From the NCBI GenBank assembly GCA_028697565.1, contig JAQVEU010000021.1, positions 1 through 9,930 of the forward strand: a DNA stretch of 9,930 nucleotides, given 5' to 3'. The notes below the pieces were generated by a model. The model was given only the letters and a program-made list of their open reading frames with translations. It did not search any database and was not told the DNA's origin. Positions 1 through 6,158 of the stretch are shown in pieces. The translations under genes and the position numbers were made by a program. This DNA is from Candidatus Ratteibacteria bacterium (GTDB lineage Bacteria > Ratteibacteria > UBA8468 > B48-G9 > JAFGKM01). Numbering within the stretch: position 1 is the stretch's first letter; every line of letters begins with the position of its first letter.

Positions 1-260
1 TACATCTTTTTACTTATAAACTTCTTTATCCCTGGGTTTTGAAGCCCGATGCAGTTGAGCATCCCTGAAGATGTTTCCCATATACGGGGTTGAGGGTTGC
101 CTTCACGAGGTTTTAAGGTAATGGTTTTGGTTACAATAGCACCCAACTTTTTATAGTCAAGATACTTTATATCTACCTCACCATAACTGAATATTCCACT
201 TACCATAACAACAGGTGTTTTTAACAGAAGTTTTCCCAACTGTACTTCCAATCCTTTCAT
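1..260 (-). CDS. pyrD: Dihydroorotate dehydrogenase B, catalytic subunit (N-terminal part)
   Basis: Only the first 86 codons are in the window; the gene continues past the left edge. The visible protein begins MKGLEVQLGKLLLKTPVVM and carries the family's early FMN-barrel features. These are a TPVVMVSGIF segment, then KTIT and a PREGNPQPR stretch followed by GLQNPG, all characteristic of class 1B PyrD. The enzyme oxidises dihydroorotate to orotate in pyrimidine synthesis and passes electrons to PyrK. Its ATG overlaps the pyrK stop as ATGA (257-260), and a GAGGTG ribosome site lies at 269-274 with 8-nt spacing, so translation is probably coupled. Adjacency to pyrK supports the NAD-dependent 1B type rather than the fumarate type. 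The identification is firm; completeness of the rest cannot be judged. Confidence 0.93.
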   Translation of the reverse strand, partial: MKGLEVQLGKLLLKTPVVMVSGIFSYGEVDIKYLDYKKLGAIVTKTITLKPREGNPQPRIWETSSGMLNCIGLQNPGIKKFISKKM

Positions 261-1045
261 TCCCATAGCACCTCTTTTGTACTAAACACAGGTCCATCTT
301 TGCAAACCCTTTTATACACCCATCTCCCTTTATTATTTACTATCTTTGTGACACATCCGTAACATATACCTGTTCCGCATGCCATCCTGTTTTCAAGAGA
401 GACAAATGCAGGTATCCGATACCTTCTTGCTATCTCTGCCACTTGCTTTAACATCCCATAAGGTCCACCGCCATATATTACATCTGGTATATCATTTCTC
501 TGGATATGGTGTTCCATTATATCCCCGACAGTCCCTTTATAACCATAAGAACCATCATCAGTGGAGAATACATAGTTAATCCCATAAGGCAGGATATTGA
601 AGGCAATACATTGAGAGGTTCTTGCCCCATAAAAAAAGGTGATACGACAATTTTGTTGGCTTAAGTGTTTTGTTAAAAAGAGCAGGGGGGCTATACCTGT
701 ACCTCCACCAACAAGATATATATTTCTGTATTTTTTATTTAAAGGAAAACCATTACCCAGCGGGCCTATAACACTCAATAAGCCCCCTTTTTCTGCCATA
801 CTTAATACCTCTGTTGCCCTTCCAACAATCCTGTAAAGTATTTTTAGTGAATTATCTTGATAAAAAGCAATAGAAAAAGGTCTTCTCAAAAAAAACGGCT
901 CTATCTTTATATGGACAAACTGTCCAGGTACAGGTGATTTACTAAAACTTCCTTCTAATATCAGAAGGTAAAGTTTCTCTGTCAGATGTAAATTCTCTTT
1001 TATTATAAAACTCTTAGTTTCCATTTTCTGTCTATATCTTATCAC
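257..1045 (-). CDS. pyrK: Dihydroorotate dehydrogenase B, electron-transfer subunit PyrK
   Basis: PyrK is the FAD and [2Fe-2S] subunit that moves electrons from PyrD to NAD+. Numbered from the chosen start, the protein is 262 residues, normal for the family. It shows an RRPFS FAD-binding motif at about 54-58, GRATE at about 75-79, and a GGGTGIAPL nucleotide loop at about 113-121. A second GGGPYGML segment follows, then the C-terminal iron-sulfur cysteines C223, C228, C231 and C248 in ENRMACGTGICYGC and VCKDGPVF. I chose the GTG at 1045-1043 because an AGAGGGG ribosome site (1050-1056) sits about 5 nt before it. The in-frame ATG at 1063 would place that site inside the gene and has no site of its own. 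The gene ends in an ATGA overlap with pyrD. All catalytic features look intact. Confidence 0.95.
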   Translation of the reverse strand: MIRYRQKMETKSFIIKENLHLTEKLYLLILEGSFSKSPVPGQFVHIKIEPFFLRRPFSIAFYQDNSLKILYRIVGRATEVLSMAEKGGLLSVIGPLGNGFPLNKKYRNIYLVGGGTGIAPLLFLTKHLSQQNCRITFFYGARTSQCIAFNILPYGINYVFSTDDGSYGYKGTVGDIMEHHIQRNDIPDVIYGGGPYGMLKQVAEIARRYRIPAFVSLENRMACGTGICYGCVTKIVNNKGRWVYKRVCKDGPVFSTKEVLWE

Positions 1046-1086
1046 ATCTTCCCCTCTTTTCATAAATCTATTTTTCTATTTACAAC

Positions 1087-1092
1087 ATTATA
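1087..1092 (-). promoter_or_regulatory. Possible -10 box for pyrK-pyrD
   Basis: On the minus strand a perfect TATAAT lies about 40 nt before the GTG start of pyrK. No convincing -35 box is seen 16-18 bp further upstream (the candidates are plain AT-rich hexamers). Transcription would start near 1080 and give a leader of about 35 nt that carries the AGAGGGG ribosome site. In DNA this AT-rich, a TATAAT alone is weak evidence. Confidence 0.35.
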
Positions 1093-1137
1093 AATTTTAG
1101 GTAGAATTAATAAAATGTGTAAGGTAATAAAACAGAT

Positions 1138-1437
1138 ATGAAAAGAGAAAAACTGAAAAGAGTTCTTTGGAGTTATGAGTTGAGCAAAATCTCTTTTGAA
1201 GCAGATAAAAAATAATTATTGAAAGTATTTTAAATTGTGGAGGTGATGAAGAAATAATCTGGCTTTTAAAAAGATACAAGAAAGCACCAATCAGGGTTGT
1301 TCTAAGGAGTCCATCAAGAGGGCTATGAGAATAAAAAGTTATTGAACTTCATGCTTAATATCCTTAATGTAAAAATAGGAAAAGGAAAATATGAAGAAGC
1401 AATCAGAAAAGTCCTTATTATAACCGATTCATTGTGA
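1138..1437 (+). pseudogene. Relict antitoxin-like partner of an AbiEii toxin (frameshifted)
   Basis: Read from ATG 1138 the protein starts MKREKLKRVLWSYELSKISF and stops at TAA 1213 just after an A6 run. One extra A would join it to the next frame (1212-1325), which reads IIIESILNCGGDEEIIWLL and on to APIRVVLRSPSRG before TGA 1326. A return to the first frame at about 1321 gives GYENKKLLNFMLNILNV and ends at TGA 1435. Joined, this is about 100 residues. The pattern (a W-S-Y near the start, a central E-E-I-x-W-L-L-K, and a basic R-V-V-L-R-S-P-S-R tail) resembles the small DUF6922-type proteins encoded just before AbiEii-family nucleotidyltransferase toxins. The downstream fragment fits that pairing. 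The family name is from memory; the frame breaks are directly visible. Confidence 0.6.
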
Positions 1438-1654
1438 AATTCTAAGTAAAGAACAGAAAGATATTTTAAAAGCATTGAGGTTTACAAACAAATTAAATTT
1501 TTATCTTGCTGGTGGCACAGGGTTTGTATTGTATCTGGCACACAGGACATCAGTAGATTTTGATTTTTACTCTCCGCATAAGATTAAAAACCTTACAAGA
1601 TATTTTGAAAAGGGAGAAATAATAAGTGATTCAGAGGATACCTTTGAAATATAA
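1427..1654 (+). pseudogene. Truncated AbiEii/AbiGii-type nucleotidyltransferase toxin relict
   Basis: This open stretch encodes IHCEILSKEQKDILKALRF, then FYLAGGTGFVLYLAHRTSVD and FDFYSPHKIKNLTRYFEKGE, and stops at TAA 1652. The GGT-x(n)-HR-x-S-V-D-F-D-F block is the nucleotidyltransferase signature of AbiEii-type toxins: a GG(T/S) loop followed by the catalytic D-x-D. About 75 residues remain, whereas the family is usually 200-300, so most of the protein is missing. No ATG, GTG or TTG begins the frame; the expected first codon reads ATT (1427). It overlaps the end of the antitoxin-like relict by 11 nt, the arrangement expected of an intact translationally coupled pair. I infer a dead toxin-antitoxin (abortive-infection-type) locus. 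The homology of the N-terminal block is convincing. Confidence 0.75.
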
Positions 1655-1737
1655 GAAACACACACCTTTCATTTTTTTAAGATGCAGATAAAACAGAATT
1701 TGTTCGCTTGTTTGTATAAAAAAATTAATGAGATAAT
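1655..1737. other. Noncoding remnant between toxin relict and next promoter
   Basis: This AT-rich stretch has no start-to-stop reading frame worth calling. One frame after the toxin stop stays open through KMQIKQNLFACLYKKINEII to a TAA at 1751 and may be decayed coding DNA, but I could not match it to the missing toxin domains. Confidence 0.35.
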
Positions 1738-1767
1738 TAGAGATATTTTTTAAAGTTGTGGTATAAT
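1738..1767 (+). promoter_or_regulatory. Extended -10 promoter for the AAC(3)-TIM barrel operon
   Basis: The sequence TGGTATAAT at 1759-1767 is a perfect extended -10 element (TGn plus TATAAT). A weak -35, TAGAGA at 1738-1743, lies 18 bp upstream and matches TTGACA at 4 of 6 positions. Transcription would begin near 1774, about 20 nt before the ATG at 1795. The leader contains no Shine-Dalgarno sequence. Confidence 0.65.
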
Positions 1768-1794
1768 TCTGACATAAAAATATGAGAAATAAAT

Positions 1795-3312
1795 ATGATA
1801 ACAAAGGAAAATATTAAGGCAGGATTAAAAAAGATTGGTCTTAAAAAAGGTGATAGTGTTATTGTTCATAGTTCCCTGAGTAGTATCGGAATGGTGGAAG
1901 GTGGGGCTGAAACAGTTATAAAAGCACTTCAAGAGGTAGTGAGTAGTGAGGGGCTTTTGATGATGCCTTATCCACTTGGAAATGCTACCATTGCAAAGAT
2001 ATTCAGTACAAGCCCCGGGGTGCTCAAAAGTTTTCATCCGACACACTCTGTTGCTGCATGGGGAAAGGATGCTGAAAAAATAATAGAAGACCATATAAAA
2101 TCGCCTACTGCCTGCGGTAAAAATACTCCTTATGGCAGATTGATTGATAGGAACGGTCGTATCCTTTTACTTGGTGTTGACCAGGACAGGAATACAATAC
2201 TACATACAGTTGAAGAATACGCTAACCTGCCATATCTATCAGATTATAAGGTAAAATATATCGATAAAAAAGGCAGAGGTCGAGAAAAAGTCCTTAAAAA
2301 ATATCCTGGACCGCACAGAAATTTCATAGGAGTAGATAGAATTTTAAAAGATGCAGATGTGATGAAGATAGGAACTATTGGAAATGCGGTTGTCCGTCTC
2401 ATCAAAGCAAAGCCAATGGTAAAACTTCTTTTGAAGGAACTCCGAAAAAATCCTGCCCTGTTTTTGTGTGATAACCCTAACTGTATAGATTGTGTTATAC
2501 AGAGGGGCAAGATTTCAAAGATAAACCTTAAAAATGAAAGGTTCACTTTGTCCGCTGTGAGTGATGAAATTTCTGACAATCCAGAGGAGATTATTACTGC
2601 CTTAAATGAAGAAGGGATAAAATATCTGGAGTTAAGGAATATTTATGGACAACCAGTTCTAAACCATCCTGATGATATTTGTAATAATCTGAATAAGATG
2701 TTAACAGTAAAGGGAATGAAAATTTCAGGTATTGACCCAGGGATTACTGTTTCTCCTGAATTTGAAAGAAATGAAGAAAATATTAATCTTCTTGAAAATT
2801 GTATTATAAAGGCAGAGATATTTGATGCCTCATATCTTGTGCTCCATCCGTCAGGTAGAAACAATGAATGGGTAGAAGGGAAAATGGTTGAGACATTAAA
2901 GTTCCTTTCAGGGATAGCAGAAAAAAGGAATATCGTTTGTGTGCTGGAAAACACACCAGGGACATATTTTGGCAATTCTAAGGAATGTCTGGAAATACTT
3001 AAAATGGTTAACAGTCCATGTATGCGGCTTGCCTTCAATCCTGCCCATTTTGTTTTAAATGGAGAGAAACCGTTTTTGGATGTCTCACCTTCAATAAGAA
3101 AGTGGATATATGTTTTTTATGTAGATGATGCACTTTTTACAGGTTCTTTTGACCTTCCTGGCTATGGCAATGCAGAAATAAAAGAACTGATATCAATAAT
3201 GAGGTGCCGCAGTTTTGACGGTTTTCTTTCTTTAAAACCCGGACTTACAAAAACTCTTGAGACATTTTATAAGTCAGTCAGGGCTTTACAACGGTTATTG
3301 GAGACGATGTAA
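1795..3312 (+). CDS. AAC(3)-fold acyltransferase fused to a degenerate sugar-phosphate-isomerase-like TIM barrel
   Basis: Two domains are visible in 505 residues. Residues 1-240 match the AAC(3)/YokD-type antibiotic acetyltransferase fold: VHSSLSSIG (24-32), HPTHSVAAWG (81-90), CGKNTPYGRL (107-116), LLLGV (124-128), and NTILHTVEE with H137 and E140. The probable acyl-transfer residues are thus present. A C-x4-C-x2-C cluster (C225, C230, C233) marks the junction. Residues 250-505 follow the sugar phosphate isomerase/epimerase (AP-endonuclease-2 type) barrel: VSDEIS (255-260), YLELRNIYG (277-285), LHPSG (350-354), LENTPG (384-389), FNPAHF (414-419), GFLSLKPGL (476-484). The usual Asp, His and final Glu metal ligands appear as N415, Y442 and K481, so normal metal-dependent isomerisation is doubtful. 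The acyl acceptor is unknown; resistance to aminoglycosides should not be assumed. The start ATG has no ribosome site but lies just below a promoter. Confidence 0.82.
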   Translation: MITKENIKAGLKKIGLKKGDSVIVHSSLSSIGMVEGGAETVIKALQEVVSSEGLLMMPYPLGNATIAKIFSTSPGVLKSFHPTHSVAAWGKDAEKIIEDHIKSPTACGKNTPYGRLIDRNGRILLLGVDQDRNTILHTVEEYANLPYLSDYKVKYIDKKGRGREKVLKKYPGPHRNFIGVDRILKDADVMKIGTIGNAVVRLIKAKPMVKLLLKELRKNPALFLCDNPNCIDCVIQRGKISKINLKNERFTLSAVSDEISDNPEEIITALNEEGIKYLELRNIYGQPVLNHPDDICNNLNKMLTVKGMKISGIDPGITVSPEFERNEENINLLENCIIKAEIFDASYLVLHPSGRNNEWVEGKMVETLKFLSGIAEKRNIVCVLENTPGTYFGNSKECLEILKMVNSPCMRLAFNPAHFVLNGEKPFLDVSPSIRKWIYVFYVDDALFTGSFDLPGYGNAEIKELISIMRCRSFDGFLSLKPGLTKTLETFYKSVRALQRLLETM

Positions 3313-3314
3313 AA

Positions 3315-3941
3315 ATGAAAATCATAGACCTTACGTTGGATATCAAAAAGGAAGAGTATACAACATCTATAGTAAAAATACCCGTCTCTGAACAGACATA
3401 TAGAGGGGTTATTCATAACTTTACACTTTCTTCTATGTCAGGAACTTATATTGATTTTCCAGGGCATATTGAAGAATTTAAAGATGGTATTGATGCTGGT
3501 AACTGTCCGCTTGAAAAACTTTTTATGGTTGATGCCACTCTCATACGTCTTGAAAGAAAAGGGAAGGGCAGAGAAATAAGTGTTGCAGAACTGGAAGAGA
3601 CAGGCATTAAGGTAAATACAGGATGTCTAATTATTGATACTGGATGGGAAAAAGAACACCATTTTGATGCTACGGATATATATTTTTATGGGAAGGATGC
3701 TATCAGATGGATTGCCTCCCAGTCCATCCACCTGTTTATATCAGATGTCTACGAAAATCACTCTGAACCGCGGGGGATATTTGTAGAATTTTTTAAGGCA
3801 GGAATATCAACTGTCTGTATACCTATAAACCTGTGGAAGATAAACAAGGAAAAAATAAAGGTGTGTGTTTTACCTCTAAAGATTCCCGGTGCTGTTCAGG
3901 TTCCCTGTCGGCTTATTGCGATTGTTCCTGAACCTGAATAA
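3315..3941 (+). CDS. Cyclase-family (kynurenine formamidase fold) protein with altered active site
   Basis: The 208-residue product has the layout of the cyclase/KynB family, whose members use a metal-bound H-x-G-T-H-x-D-x-P-x-H motif to open or close amide or ester rings. Here that motif reads MSGTYIDFPGH at 41-51: two histidines are replaced (M41, Y45), and D47 and H51 remain. The later part, LFISDVYENHSEPRGIFVEF followed by AGISTVCIPINLWKI, aligns with the family's second half. However, the catalytic His and the Glu before the N-L pair are not in place (I171 precedes N172-L173). Either it belongs to a divergent subfamily with different chemistry or it is a binding protein. The ATG lies 2 nt after the upstream stop, with GGAG at 3300-3303 as a distant ribosome site, so it is translated with the AAC(3)-barrel gene. 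Confidence 0.75.
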   Translation: MKIIDLTLDIKKEEYTTSIVKIPVSEQTYRGVIHNFTLSSMSGTYIDFPGHIEEFKDGIDAGNCPLEKLFMVDATLIRLERKGKGREISVAELEETGIKVNTGCLIIDTGWEKEHHFDATDIYFYGKDAIRWIASQSIHLFISDVYENHSEPRGIFVEFFKAGISTVCIPINLWKINKEKIKVCVLPLKIPGAVQVPCRLIAIVPEPE

Positions 3942-3973
3942 GATAGGTTAATCACATTTTGGAAGGACCAACT

Positions 3974-3980
3974 AAGGAGG
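3974..3980 (+). promoter_or_regulatory. Strong ribosome binding site for the oxidoreductase
   Basis: AAGGAGG, a full Shine-Dalgarno match, lies 7 nt before the GTG at 3988. It fixes that GTG as the start and is the strongest ribosome site in the window. Confidence 0.85.
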
Positions 3981-3987
3981 AAAAAAG

Positions 3988-4959
3988 GTGAAGGTAAGGA
4001 TAGGATTTATTGGGTGTGGAGGGATAGCAGGTGCACATATGGAGCGCCTGGCAAAACTTGAAGATGTAGAGTTTGTATGTATGTGCGATATAGAAAAAGA
4101 GAAAGCAGAAAAGTCAGCACAGAGGTATGGGGGAAAGGTATATACTGATTTTGAAAAGATGCTGAATGAAATAAAGATGGATGTCTGCTATATCTGTGTG
4201 CCACCATTTGCCCATAAGGGGCAGGAGGAACTCTGTATAGAAAAGGGCATCCACTTTTTTGTTGAGAAGCCCGTTCATCTGGACATGAAAAAGGCAGAGG
4301 ATATCGCAGAGAAGGTAAAGGCGAAGGGTATCATTACAGGTGTGGGCTATGTTCTCAGGTATTTTGATATTATTGAGGAGGCAAGGGATATTATTACAAA
4401 GGAACAGATTGCCTTTGTGAGAGGAAGATATTATGGTGGTGTCCCGGGTGAAGGTAAAAATAGATGGCTTATTACAAAGGCAATGTCAGGTGGTCAACTT
4501 ATTGAACAGGCAACACACATAGTCAATATGATGCAATACCTTTTAGGGGAAGTAGAAGAGATTTTCGGCTGGAAGATAGAGGGAATTAACAACAAAATAT
4601 ATCCTGACTATGATGTTGAGGATGCATCCTGCCTCCTATTAAAATTCAAAGATGGATACATCGGAAATCTGACCTGTACCTGGCTATGGAGCGGATTTAA
4701 CAGTGGAGTAGAAGTTGTAGGAAAAGGAATAATTGTGGACTATCAGGGTAATACCCTTACGGTAGATAAGGGAAACAAGAAGGTTATAATTACGTCTTCC
4801 ATTGACCCTATGCTTGAAGAAGACAAAACATTTATAAAGGCAGTGGCAGCAGGGGACCCATCACGTGTAAAGTCCGACTATATAGATGCAGTAAAGACCC
4901 TTGCAGTTACAATTAAGGCACATGAGTCAATGGAAAAAGGTATTCCTATCAAGATATAG
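3988..4959 (+). CDS. Gfo/Idh/MocA-family NAD(P)-dependent oxidoreductase
   Basis: The protein is 323 residues, typical for the family. The N-terminal Rossmann fold shows IGFIGCGGIAGAHMERL with the G-x-G-x-x-G loop at 9-14 and an acidic residue after strand 2 (D34). The hallmark EKP is at 93-95 (FVEKPVHLDM). The C-terminal substrate domain carries GGQLIEQATHIVNMMQYLLG (168-187), whose H177 matches the catalytic His of the usual G-x-H-x-x-D motif; the Asp is N180 here. Family members oxidise or reduce sugars, inositols, amino-sugar derivatives or related alcohols with NAD(P). The specific substrate cannot be read from sequence. It follows the cyclase gene after 46 nt and starts with GTG behind a strong ribosome site. 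Co-transcription with the two genes before it suggests a shared carbohydrate-type pathway. Confidence 0.9.
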   Translation: MKVRIGFIGCGGIAGAHMERLAKLEDVEFVCMCDIEKEKAEKSAQRYGGKVYTDFEKMLNEIKMDVCYICVPPFAHKGQEELCIEKGIHFFVEKPVHLDMKKAEDIAEKVKAKGIITGVGYVLRYFDIIEEARDIITKEQIAFVRGRYYGGVPGEGKNRWLITKAMSGGQLIEQATHIVNMMQYLLGEVEEIFGWKIEGINNKIYPDYDVEDASCLLLKFKDGYIGNLTCTWLWSGFNSGVEVVGKGIIVDYQGNTLTVDKGNKKVIITSSIDPMLEEDKTFIKAVAAGDPSRVKSDYIDAVKTLAVTIKAHESMEKGIPIKI

Positions 4960-4985
4960 AAAAAGCAGGTAAGTTCAGGTATAAT
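4957..4985 (+). promoter_or_regulatory. Possible internal promoter before plsY
   Basis: TATAAT at 4980-4985 is a perfect -10 box. TAGAAA at 4957-4962 matches the -35 consensus at 4 of 6 positions with a 17-bp spacer, and overlaps the stop codon of the oxidoreductase gene. The predicted start of transcription (about 4992) falls at the GTG of plsY (4993), so the message may be leaderless. Confidence 0.5.
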
Positions 4986-4992
4986 ATTTTCA

Positions 4993-5586
4993 GTGGAGAT
5001 AGTATATTGTATCGTGATGGGTTATATTATCGGGAGTGTTTCTTTTGCCTATCTTTTTACCTTTTTTCTTACAGGCAATGATATCAGAGAGATAGGTACA
5101 GGCAACCCTGGTGCTGCCAATGTGGCAAGGAATGTGGGAAAAAAGTGGGGGATTATTGTCTGGGTAGGAGATACTATAAAGGGTATTATTCCTATGGTCT
5201 TTGCCAGAAACATTGGCATCAATAATATAATACTCCTCACAATAGTTGGCATTTCTGCTATCTTCGGACACTGCTATTCTGTCTTTCTTCGTTTTAAGGG
5301 TGGTAAAGGTGCTGCTACTACTGGTGGTGTGGTACTCTTTCTTATGCCGATACTTTTCCCTCTTGTGATTATCCTCTGGTTTGTTGCTCAGAAGATAAAT
5401 CCTCGTTCTCCAAAGGTGCTACTTTCCTGTGTATTTTTCTTTTTTATCTGTATGTTTTTTGCCTATGGTCTCCGCGCCAATATGGGGATATTTCTTCAAA
5501 CATCCATCGCTACCATTTTGCTTATTATTACAGGGCTACTGGTAAATCCTGATGTTGTAAAAGATATGAGGAAGAAAAACCGATGA
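4993..5586 (+). CDS. plsY: PlsY-like glycerol-3-phosphate acyltransferase
   Basis: This is a 197-residue polytopic membrane protein of the PlsY family, which transfers an acyl chain from acyl-phosphate to glycerol-3-phosphate, the first step of phospholipid synthesis. The first two signature loops are clear: GYIIGS followed by GNDIREIGTGNPGAANVAR (28-46), and GHCYSVFLRFKGGKGAATTGG (92-112). The third family motif near the C-terminus (an N-I-x-R-L-L-x-G-x-E type sequence) is not visible; the tail reads NPDVVKDMRKKNR. Hydrophobic spans lie around 8-27, 64-90, 113-133, 142-160 and 166-185. The GTG at 4993 is taken as start because a promoter lies just before it. The ATG at 5017 (residue 9) is an alternative, but neither has a good ribosome site. 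The stop overlaps the next start as ATGA. Family membership is firm; full activity is less so. Confidence 0.86.
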   Translation: MEIVYCIVMGYIIGSVSFAYLFTFFLTGNDIREIGTGNPGAANVARNVGKKWGIIVWVGDTIKGIIPMVFARNIGINNIILLTIVGISAIFGHCYSVFLRFKGGKGAATTGGVVLFLMPILFPLVIILWFVAQKINPRSPKVLLSCVFFFFICMFFAYGLRANMGIFLQTSIATILLIITGLLVNPDVVKDMRKKNR

Positions 5587-6158
5587 AGATAGGAAGACGT
5601 AAACTTTACAGGATAATAATGGGTTCTCTATTTCCCATTATTTATTTGATTACGGATAGAGTATTTATCCCGCTTATGTTAGCATCCTTCTTTTTAACAC
5701 TCCTTCTTTCAATGGAATATGAGAGGTGGAAACATCCTGCTGTATGGGAATATATTACGAGCAAGGGAAAAGGAATATTTAGGGAAAAGTCGGGAAAATT
5801 TACAGGTGATACATATTTTATTCTTGCTGTTTTTGTTATCCTTTTTTTCCCAAAAGATATATGTATTGCAACACTGCTTTTTCTTGTTTTTGGTGATGCA
5901 GGAAGTGGTATCATAGGCACAAGATATGGCAAAAGGGAGATATTTCCTGGGAAGACACTTGAAGGTCTGGTAGGTGGATTGTTATTCAACCTGGCTATAG
6001 GACTGGCAATATCCCCACTTTTAACTATATCCCTGCCTCTTTTAATAACAGGTGCTTTGGTTGCCTCTGTTGTAGAGGTTTTGCCCATGAAGGTCAATGA
6101 TAACCTTTCAGTAGGTATTATTACAGCCATTATTATGACATCTCTTTATTTAATATAG
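5583..6158 (+). CDS. CTP-dependent lipid kinase-like membrane protein (dolichol kinase/phytol kinase/DGK1 family)
   Basis: This 191-residue multi-span membrane protein belongs to the group containing SEC59 dolichol kinase, VTE5 phytol kinase and the yeast CTP-dependent diacylglycerol kinase. Supporting blocks are RRKLYRIIMGSLFP near the N-terminus, TGDTYF at 74-79, the cytosolic loop GDAGSGIIGTRYGK at 104-117 with GKTLEG at 123-128, and VVEVLPMKVNDNLS at 163-176. These correspond to the family's G-D-x-x-A/G-x-x-x-G, GKTxEG and E-x-x-P-x-x-x-D-N positions and are all kept, so catalysis is likely. CdsA-type enzymes share part of this architecture, so automated annotation may call it phosphatidate cytidylyltransferase. 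The ATG overlaps the plsY stop by 4 nt, with GAGGA at 5568-5572. The pairing suggests remodelling of phosphatidic acid or diacylglycerol pools. The exact lipid is unknown. Confidence 0.8.
   Translation: MKIGRRKLYRIIMGSLFPIIYLITDRVFIPLMLASFFLTLLLSMEYERWKHPAVWEYITSKGKGIFREKSGKFTGDTYFILAVFVILFFPKDICIATLLFLVFGDAGSGIIGTRYGKREIFPGKTLEGLVGGLLFNLAIGLAISPLLTISLPLLITGALVASVVEVLPMKVNDNLSVGIITAIIMTSLYLI

Noticed and set aside
1207..1213. Programmed -1 frameshift at the A6 run in the antitoxin-like gene
   Set aside because: A second frame change near 1320, the truncated toxin and its missing start codon make simple decay more likely.
1097..1279. 60-codon minus-strand frame opposite the antitoxin relict
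   Set aside because: It has low-complexity Phe/Ser/Tyr-rich content, no ribosome site, and lies antisense to a recognisable coding relict.
1782..1817. Short upstream reading frame MRNKYDNKGKY overlapping the AAC(3)-barrel start
   Set aside because: It has no ribosome site, is only 11 codons long, and such frames arise often in AT-rich leaders.
1795..2514. Aminoglycoside resistance gene
   Set aside because: The AAC(3) fold is shared by many acyltransferases of unknown substrate. The fusion to a barrel and the metabolic neighbours argue for a different acceptor, and no resistance context is seen.
5642..6130. 162-codon minus-strand frame opposite the lipid-kinase-like gene
   Set aside because: The plus-strand frame has clear family motifs and membrane segments. 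The antisense frame has no recognisable domain and no start signals.
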